A stretch of 64,000 bases of DNA from the NCBI RefSeq assembly GCF_001695835.1, contig NZ_MBSO01000045.1:1-64000 (forward strand), written 5' to 3'. How positions within the stretch are numbered: position 1 is the stretch's first letter; each line of letters opens with the position of its first letter. A model generated the notes under the pieces. That model did not search any database and was not told where the DNA came from. It saw nothing but the letters and a program-made list of their open reading frames with translations. Both the position numbers and the translations under genes were made by a program. Shown here in pieces: positions 59,055 to 64,000 of this stretch. The stretch comes from Ensifer sp. LC11. Its GTDB lineage: Bacteria; Pseudomonadota; Alphaproteobacteria; Rhizobiales; Rhizobiaceae.

Positions 59055-59411
59055 ATGTTCAACTTCGATGATGCAAACAAGAAGAGCAAGGAAGCCATTG
59101 ACGTGGCTGTGAAGAGCTATTCCGCTTGGACCAAGGGTCTCCAGGCTATCGCGACCGAAGCCGCCGACTATTCCAAGAAGTCCTTCGAAGAAGGCGTGGC
59201 GCATGTTGAAAAGCTGACCAGCGTCAAGAGCGTTGAGGCTGCGTTCGAACTGCAGACCAACTTTGTAAAGTCGAGCTACGAGGGTTTCGTTGCTGAAGCG
59301 ACGAAGATCACCGAAATGTATGCCGACCTCGCCAAGGATGCGTACAAGCCTTACGAGGCGCCGGTTGCCAAGGCGACCGCAGCAGTCAAGGCCGCTGCCG
59401 CAGCAGCCTGA
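59055..59411 (+). CDS. phaP: Phasin (polyhydroxyalkanoate granule-associated protein)
   Basis: The 118-residue, wholly helical protein coats PHB storage granules. Typical phasin segments are FDDANKKSKEAIDVAVKSY, A-D-Y-S-K-K-S-F-E, VKSVEAAFELQTNFVKSSYE and an Ala/Lys/Pro-rich C-terminus. No signal peptide. AAGGAGAC precedes the ATG. It is monocistronic, with its own promoter and terminator. S. meliloti has two phasins; which this is cannot be fixed, though the position beside clpS fits the SMc02111-type gene as I recall it. Confidence 0.92.
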   Translation: MFNFDDANKKSKEAIDVAVKSYSAWTKGLQAIATEAADYSKKSFEEGVAHVEKLTSVKSVEAAFELQTNFVKSSYEGFVAEATKITEMYADLAKDAYKPYEAPVAKATAAVKAAAAAA

Positions 59412-59433
59412 TTATAAGGTTCACCCGTTTCTG

Positions 59434-59468
59434 AAGGCCGGTCGCAGCAATTGCGGCCGGCCTTTTTG
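59434..59468 (+). terminator. Intrinsic terminator of phaP
   Basis: AAGGCCGG (59434-59441) pairs with CCGGCCTT (59457-59464), extended inside by CGCA / TGCG, and is followed by TTTTTG. It lies 22 bases after the phasin stop. Confidence 0.88.
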
Positions 59469-59646
59469 CTTTCCGCTTTAGCTGTGCGCAGCCCAAAGAA
59501 AGTTGATCAATCTTGCGCGCGCTCGTGCGATTATGATTGCAGTGCGTTGGTTCGGTCTTAAAATCTGAAAACGAACCATTAGATAAAGGGCAAGCAGGCC
59601 GCGGCCACGAGCGATGGGTCCGCTGCTGTACAAGGAACTGACAAGA

Positions 59647-60000
59647 ATGATCGCCATGCCGGTCCGGATGCAACAAGGTAGCGATGACGAAGGAAACGGC
59701 CCCAATCGCAGCACGTCCGTCATCACGCGTACCAAGCCGAAGACCAAGAAGCCGAGTTTGTATCGCGTTCTGCTTTTGAATGACGACTACACGCCTATGG
59801 AATTTGTCATCCACATTCTGGAGCGCTTCTTTCAGAAGAATCCGGAAGAGGCGACCCGCATCATGCTTCACGTCCACAATCATGGCGTGGGAGAATGCGG
59901 CGTCTTCACCTATGAGGTCGCCGAAACCAAGGTGACACAGGTGATGGATTTTGCCCGGCAGCACCAGCATCCGTTGCAATGCGTCATGGAAAAGAAATGA
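59647..60000 (+). CDS. clpS: ATP-dependent Clp protease adaptor ClpS
   Basis: ClpS delivers N-degron substrates to ClpAP. From the ATG at 59647, 117 residues: an unstructured N-terminal tail (about 1-37), then the conserved [18 protein letters not shown] (about 39-56), H[18 protein letters not shown] and a final [10 protein letters not shown]. The Asn-Asp pair and the Met of the N-degron pocket are present. It lies 9 bases before clpA and is co-transcribed. A start at 59614 would add 11 residues and is less likely. Confidence 0.95.
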   Translation: MIAMPVRMQQGSDDEGNGPNRSTSVITRTKPKTKKPSLYRVLLLNDDYTPMEFVIHILERFFQKNPEEATRIMLHVHNHGVGECGVFTYEVAETKVTQVMDFARQHQHPLQCVMEKK

Positions 60001-60009
60001 GGAACTAAC

Positions 60010-62526
60010 GTGCCAACATTTTCGCCCAGCCTCGAAAAGGCGCTGCATCAGGCACTGACTTTTGCCAACGAGCGCCACCATGAATACGCCACGCTCGAGC
60101 ATCTGCTTCTGGCATTGATCGACGATGCCGACGCGGCGGCCGTGATGGGGGCCTGCAACGTCAATCTTGAGACGCTGCGCAAGACCGTGACCGATTACGT
60201 CGATAACGAGCTTTCGAACCTGGTGACCGGTTACGACGAGGATTCCAAACCGACGGCAGGCTTTCAGCGCGTCATCCAGCGTGCGGTTATTCACGTCCAA
60301 TCATCCGGTCGCGAGGAAGTGACCGGTGCCAACGTGCTGGTTGCGATTTTTGCCGAGCGCGAGAGCCACGCTGCCTATTTCCTGCAGGAGCAGGAAATGA
60401 CCCGTTACGACGCGGTCAACTTCATTTCGCACGGCATTGGCAAGCGGCCCGGCAGTTCCGAGTCGCGACCGGTGCGCGGCGCTGACGATCACGAATCCGA
60501 GCAGAAGCCCTCGCGCGACAACGAGGAAAACAGCCCCAAGAAGCAGCAGGACGCGCTCACGGCCTATTGCGTCAATCTCAATGAGAAGGCGAAGTCCGGT
60601 AAGATCGACCCGCTGATCGGTCGTCACGCCGAGGTGAACCGCACCATTCAGGTGCTCTGCCGCCGTTCGAAGAACAATCCGCTTTACGTCGGCGATCCCG
60701 GTGTCGGCAAGACGGCGATTGCCGAAGGGCTCGCCAAGCGCATTGTTGAAAAGAAAGTGCCGGAAGCGCTGCAGGATGCGACCATCTTCTCGCTCGACAT
60801 GGGCACTCTGCTTGCCGGTACACGCTACCGCGGTGACTTCGAAGAGCGTCTGAAACAGGTGGTGAAGGAGCTCGAGGACTATCCGGGCGCCGTGCTGTTC
60901 ATCGACGAAATCCATACGGTGATCGGCGCTGGCGCCACGTCGGGTGGCGCCATGGACGCCTCCAATCTGCTGAAACCGGCGCTTTCGTCCGGCGCGATCC
61001 GCTGCATCGGTTCGACCACCTACAAGGAGTACCGCCAGTTCTTCGAAAAGGACCGGGCGCTCGTCCGGCGCTTCCAGAAGATCGACGTCAACGAGCCGAC
61101 GATTGCCGATGCGATCGAGATCATGAAGGGGTTGAAGCCTTATTTCGAGGAATATCACCACCTGAAATATTCGAACGAGGCGATCAAGGCGGCCGTCGAG
61201 CTTTCGGCCCGCTACATCAACGACCGCAAGCTGCCTGACAAGGCGATCGACGTGATCGACGAGTCCGGCGCGGCACAGATGCTGCTGCCCGCCGGCAAGC
61301 GCCGCAAGCTGATCACCGAGAAGGAGATCGAGGCGACGATCGCGACAATGGCCCGCATCCCGCCGAAGACCGTTTCGAAGGACGACGAGGCAGTGCTTGC
61401 CAACCTCGAGAGGGAGCTGCGCTCGGTCGTCTATGGTCAGGACCTGGCAATCGAGGCGCTCGCCTCCTCGATCAAGCTCGCGCGCGCGGGTCTGCGTGAA
61501 CCGAACAAGCCGATCGGCTGCTATGTCTTCTCCGGTCCGACGGGCGTCGGCAAGACCGAAGTCGCCAAGCAGCTTGCGACTTCGCTCGGCGTCGAGCTGC
61601 TGCGCTTCGACATGTCGGAATACATGGAGCGGCACACGGTTTCGCGTCTGCTCGGCGCACCTCCCGGCTATGTCGGTTTCGACCAGGGCGGCCTTTTGAC
61701 CGATGGCGTCGATCAGCATCCGCATTGCGTGCTGTTGCTCGATGAGATCGAAAAGGCGCATCCGGACCTGTTCAACATCCTGTTGCAGGTCATGGATCAC
61801 GGCTCGCTGACCGATCACAACGGCAAGAAGATCGACTTCCGCAACGTCATCCTGATCATGACCACCAATGCGGGCGCATCGGAAATGGCCCGGGCCGCGA
61901 TCGGCTTCGGTTCTTCCAAGCGCACGGGCGAGGACGAAGAGGCGCTGAACCGCCTGTTCACGCCGGAATTCCGCAACCGTCTGGATGCGGTGATCCCGTT
62001 CGCTTCGCTGCCGACCCCGGTTATCCACCAGGTGGTGCAGAAGTTCGTCATGCAGCTCGAGACCCAGCTTGCAGAGCGCAACGTCACCTTCGACCTGGCG
62101 CCCGACGCGATCGCCTGGCTCGCCGAGAAGGGTTACGACGAGAAGATGGGCGCGCGGCCGCTCGCCCGCGTCATCCAGGAGAACATCAAGAAGCCGCTTG
62201 CCGACGAGATCCTGTTCGGCAAGCTCAAGAAGGGCGGCGTCGTCAGGGTGACGATCGGCATGAAGGCCGATGGCACCAAGGGCCTGCTGCTGGATGCGGT
62301 TCCGGAAACGACGCCGATCAAGCCGAAGGCGGAAGTGTCCCGCCCGGCGATGAGGACGGCAAAACCGAAGAAGGCCGAGGACAAGGAAGAGGTGGGGGCT
62401 GAGCCCGCACCGAAGTCCAAGCCGAAAAAGGCTTCCGCCAAGGCGTCGTCCGTTGGCGAAGCCGGGGCGGGCGACGCGGCTCCGAGAAAGGGCCGCACGG
62501 TGCCGAAGGTGCCGCGCAAGAAGTAG
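60010..62526 (+). CDS. clpA: ATP-dependent Clp protease ATP-binding subunit ClpA
   Basis: The start is a GTG at 60010. The 838-residue AAA+ unfoldase has an N domain (1-140), AAA-1 with Walker A GDPGVGKT (228-235), AAA-2 with Walker A GPTGVGKT (509-516), and the ClpP-docking loop Ile631-Gly632-Phe633. Beyond the usual ClpA end is a Lys/Ala/Pro-rich tail of about 70 residues (from about 770), often seen in rhizobial ClpA and of unknown role. It works with ClpS and ClpP. A terminator follows. Confidence 0.96.
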   Translation: MPTFSPSLEKALHQALTFANERHHEYATLEHLLLALIDDADAAAVMGACNVNLETLRKTVTDYVDNELSNLVTGYDEDSKPTAGFQRVIQRAVIHVQSSGREEVTGANVLVAIFAERESHAAYFLQEQEMTRYDAVNFISHGIGKRPGSSESRPVRGADDHESEQKPSRDNEENSPKKQQDALTAYCVNLNEKAKSGKIDPLIGRHAEVNRTIQVLCRRSKNNPLYVGDPGVGKTAIAEGLAKRIVEKKVPEALQDATIFSLDMGTLLAGTRYRGDFEERLKQVVKELEDYPGAVLFIDEIHTVIGAGATSGGAMDASNLLKPALSSGAIRCIGSTTYKEYRQFFEKDRALVRRFQKIDVNEPTIADAIEIMKGLKPYFEEYHHLKYSNEAIKAAVELSARYINDRKLPDKAIDVIDESGAAQMLLPAGKRRKLITEKEIEATIATMARIPPKTVSKDDEAVLANLERELRSVVYGQDLAIEALASSIKLARAGLREPNKPIGCYVFSGPTGVGKTEVAKQLATSLGVELLRFDMSEYMERHTVSRLLGAPPGYVGFDQGGLLTDGVDQHPHCVLLLDEIEKAHPDLFNILLQVMDHGSLTDHNGKKIDFRNVILIMTTNAGASEMARAAIGFGSSKRTGEDEEALNRLFTPEFRNRLDAVIPFASLPTPVIHQVVQKFVMQLETQLAERNVTFDLAPDAIAWLAEKGYDEKMGARPLARVIQENIKKPLADEILFGKLKKGGVVRVTIGMKADGTKGLLLDAVPETTPIKPKAEVSRPAMRTAKPKKAEDKEEVGAEPAPKSKPKKASAKASSVGEAGAGDAAPRKGRTVPKVPRKK

Positions 62527-62546
62527 CCCCCGCAAGACACGTTCGA

Positions 62547-62580
62547 CGGTGCCGGATGCAAACCATCCGGCACCGTTTTT
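62547..62580 (+). terminator. Intrinsic terminator of clpSA
   Basis: Twelve-base arms CGGTGCCGGATG (62547-62558) and CATCCGGCACCG (62564-62575), 5-base loop, followed by TTTTT. A strong rho-independent terminator 20 bases after the clpA stop. Confidence 0.92.
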
Positions 62581-62643
62581 CTCAAGCGGGACGAGAAAAA
62601 GTGCGCGCGGTTTTTCGCCCGCATCCCGCTCTAATGACCTATA

Positions 62644-62694
62644 TTCGCTCACAATGAGCTCGGGACGATTCGATCCGAGATCATTGTGAGCGAA
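62644..62694. repeat. 51-base nested inverted repeat before azlC
   Basis: Perfect 14-base arms TTCGCTCACAATGA (62644-62657) and TCATTGTGAGCGAA (62681-62694) enclose a 23-base spacer that itself contains CTCGG (62659-62663) and CCGAG (62675-62679). Together the arms give about 20 paired positions with one mismatch. It ends 17 bases before the azlC start, where it could be an operator, a translational hairpin, or a dispersed palindromic repeat. Confidence 0.7.
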
Positions 62695-62711
62695 ACAATC
62701 CGGAATCGCCG

Positions 62712-63449
62712 ATGGATAGGGAAGACGACGAGCAATCCTCGCTCGCCTGGTTCGGGAAGGGCATGTGCGGCATCTTCAGCCTGCCGGCTTTCATCCTGAT
62801 GCTGTCTTTCGTCGGCTTCTGTTCGCTGACCGCGCAGGCCGGAATTCCGGTGCAACAGGTCGTCTTCATGACCGGCATGGTTTGGGCGCTGCCAGCCAAG
62901 GTCATTCTCGTCAGTTCGATGATGAGTGGCGCAGGCCTCGCGGCGGCCTTTCTTGCGGTGTCGCTGTCATCGGTTCGGCTGATGCCGATGGTGGCCGCGC
63001 TGGTCCCGGAACTGCGCACTTCGCGCACGCCGACCTGGCTGCTCCTCTTCCTGTCGCATTTCGTCGCGATCACCGCCTGGGTGTTTGCGATGGAGAACGT
63101 ACCGAAAGTACCGCGCGAGCGGCGTGTCGTTTTCTTTGCGGGCTTCGGCATCACGCTGGTCGCGGCCAACATGATCCTGGTCGCAGTCGTCTATCATTTC
63201 GTCGCGGACTTTCCGCCGATCGCCGCCGGTTGCCTCTTCTTCCTGACGCCCGTTTACTTCCTGGCGTCGATCTGGCATTCGGCCCGCCACCCGGTCGTCT
63301 ATGTTGCACTGCTGTTTGGCCTTGTCGGCGGGCCGCTGTTCTACTGGCTGCTTCCGGAATTCGACATCCTGCTTGCCGGCCTTGTCGGCGGCACGCTTGC
63401 CTGGTTCGTTGAACGCCTCTGGCGCCACCGCAAGGAGGTGGGCGCATGA
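62712..63449 (+). CDS. azlC: AzlC-family branched-chain amino acid exporter, large subunit
   Basis: The 245-residue polytopic protein has about six to eight helices and AzlC-type sequence: GIFSLPAFILMLSFVGFCSL, LTAQAGIPVQQVVFMTGMVWA (in part), then SSVRLMPMVAALVPELR. With AzlD it forms a branched-chain amino acid exporter (azaleucine resistance; YgaZ/YgaH in E. coli). It overlaps azlD by 4 bases. A large inverted repeat lies between the clpA terminator and its start and may control it. Confidence 0.85.
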   Translation: MDREDDEQSSLAWFGKGMCGIFSLPAFILMLSFVGFCSLTAQAGIPVQQVVFMTGMVWALPAKVILVSSMMSGAGLAAAFLAVSLSSVRLMPMVAALVPELRTSRTPTWLLLFLSHFVAITAWVFAMENVPKVPRERRVVFFAGFGITLVAANMILVAVVYHFVADFPPIAAGCLFFLTPVYFLASIWHSARHPVVYVALLFGLVGGPLFYWLLPEFDILLAGLVGGTLAWFVERLWRHRKEVGA

Positions 63450-63790
63450 CCTGGCAGGACGGTTGGTGGGCCTATGCCTTCATTGCGATTGCCGGCTGGC
63501 TGGCAACCGACATCTGGCGCTGGCTCGGAGTTGTCGCCGGCAACAAGCTGCGCGAAGATTCCGAAGCGCTGAACTGGGTGAGGGCGGTCGCAACGGCCCT
63601 GGTCGCCGCAGTCATCGCAAAGCTCATCCTCTACCCGACGGGCGTGCTCGAACAATCACCCCTCTGGCTGCGCGTGGGGTCGGTCGCACTGGGCGCTGCC
63701 GTCTTCTTCCTCTTCGGGCGAAAGCCGGCTGTCGGCATTGCGACCGCCATTGCGGCGCTGGCACTCGGGCTCTGGTGGCTGGGCTTTTGA
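63446..63790 (+). CDS. azlD: AzlD-family branched-chain amino acid exporter, small subunit
   Basis: The 114-residue membrane protein has four hydrophobic helices and AzlD-like features: W-W-A-Y-A-F-I-A-I-A-G-W-L-A-T-D near the start and R-A-V-A-T-A-L-V-A-A-V-I-A-K-L in the second helix. It is translationally coupled to azlC (ATGA overlap) and is its small partner subunit. A weak GC-rich hairpin without a T-run (63831-63851) follows. Confidence 0.82.
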   Translation: MTWQDGWWAYAFIAIAGWLATDIWRWLGVVAGNKLREDSEALNWVRAVATALVAAVIAKLILYPTGVLEQSPLWLRVGSVALGAAVFFLFGRKPAVGIATAIAALALGLWWLGF

Positions 63791-63892
63791 GCAAAGCCGA
63801 AGCTGGAACGGGCCGGCGCGTTTCGTAAGAGAGCCGGCATGGCGCCGGCTCAATCGGTTCTTGGGCGTGTCGGCTATGGAAGGGAGGCGCGC

Positions 63893-64000
63893 CTAAAGCG
63901 CCTGACGCACCTTTTCCGCATTGGCCGCCAGCACAGCGCCATCTTCCATGGTGCCCGAATGCGGCTTCAGCGGCACGCCGGCGCGCCGCGGAATGACATG
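63893..64000 (-). CDS. HIT-family protein, C-terminal end (cut by window edge)
   Basis: A leftward frame enters from the right edge and stops at TAG 63893-63895. The 35 visible residues begin HVIPRRAGVPLKPHSG, the segment directly after the catalytic His-x-His-x-His triad of HIT-domain nucleotide hydrolases/transferases; the last triad His is probably the first visible residue. They end in a helix. The rest of the gene is outside the window. The family assignment rests on this segment alone. Confidence 0.7.
   Translation of the reverse strand, partial: HVIPRRAGVPLKPHSGTMEDGAVLAANAEKVRQAL

Noticed and set aside
60301-62652. A 783-codon open frame antisense to clpA
   Set aside because: Same cause: it lies exactly opposite clpA, and the translation is low-complexity Arg/Leu/Asp without motifs.

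Overview
The window looks like chromosomal DNA of an alphaproteobacterium of the Rhizobiaceae, most likely Ensifer/Sinorhizobium. It is GC-rich. The gene order kdsA-eno-ftsB-pdhABC-lpdA-lipA, ispDF, dusB(nifR3)-ntrBC-ntrYX-trkA-dat-hfq-hflX, the cysG-cysI block, aapJQMP-metC, and phaP-clpS-clpA is the order I recall from S. meliloti. One intergenic element (20950-21055) has the two-palindrome layout of a rhizobial RIME1 repeat.

Layout. 0.05-4.4 kb: leftward genes for a DUF418 membrane protein and a four-gene phospholipid cluster (PlsC-type acyltransferase, CdsA-type cytidylyltransferase, small membrane protein, CDP-alcohol phosphatidyltransferase). 4.9-18 kb: a methyltransferase, a small lipoprotein, then central metabolism (KDO-8-P synthase, enolase, the whole pyruvate dehydrogenase complex, lipoyl synthase), with an SGNH esterase and a GNAT enzyme between pdhC and lpdA. 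18-21 kb: a frameshifted P-loop kinase-like gene, a COQ10/RatA-type protein, a CinA-type amidohydrolase and fused IspDF. 21-33 kb: the nitrogen two-component block ntrBC/ntrYX, then trkA, a D-amino-acid aminotransferase, hfq and hflX. 32.7-39.4 kb: mazG and a deaminase leftward, then the sulfite-reduction operon cysG-DUF2849-cysI-DUF934 and fpr.

39.5-49.2 kb is the unusual part. A GntR regulator faces a five-gene operon encoding a NOX/ferric-reductase-like flavocytochrome, a 1075-residue exported tetraheme c-type cytochrome with a DUF4384-like tail, an exported OmpA-domain protein, and two exported caspase-fold proteases with intact His/Cys dyads. The block sits between fpr and aapP, which I remember as direct neighbours in S. 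meliloti, and it has its own flanking terminators. It looks like an accessory envelope system joining transmembrane electron transfer, cytochrome c and caspases; I know of no characterised counterpart.

49.2-64 kb returns to core functions: the general amino-acid ABC transporter aapJQMP, divergent metC, an FAD monooxygenase, a zinc-finger protein, an alpha/beta hydrolase, cysE, DUF3126, phasin, clpS-clpA, an AzlC/AzlD pair preceded by a large inverted repeat, and the 3' end of a HIT-family gene cut by the window edge. I saw no tRNA, rRNA, CRISPR array, insertion sequence or phage gene.
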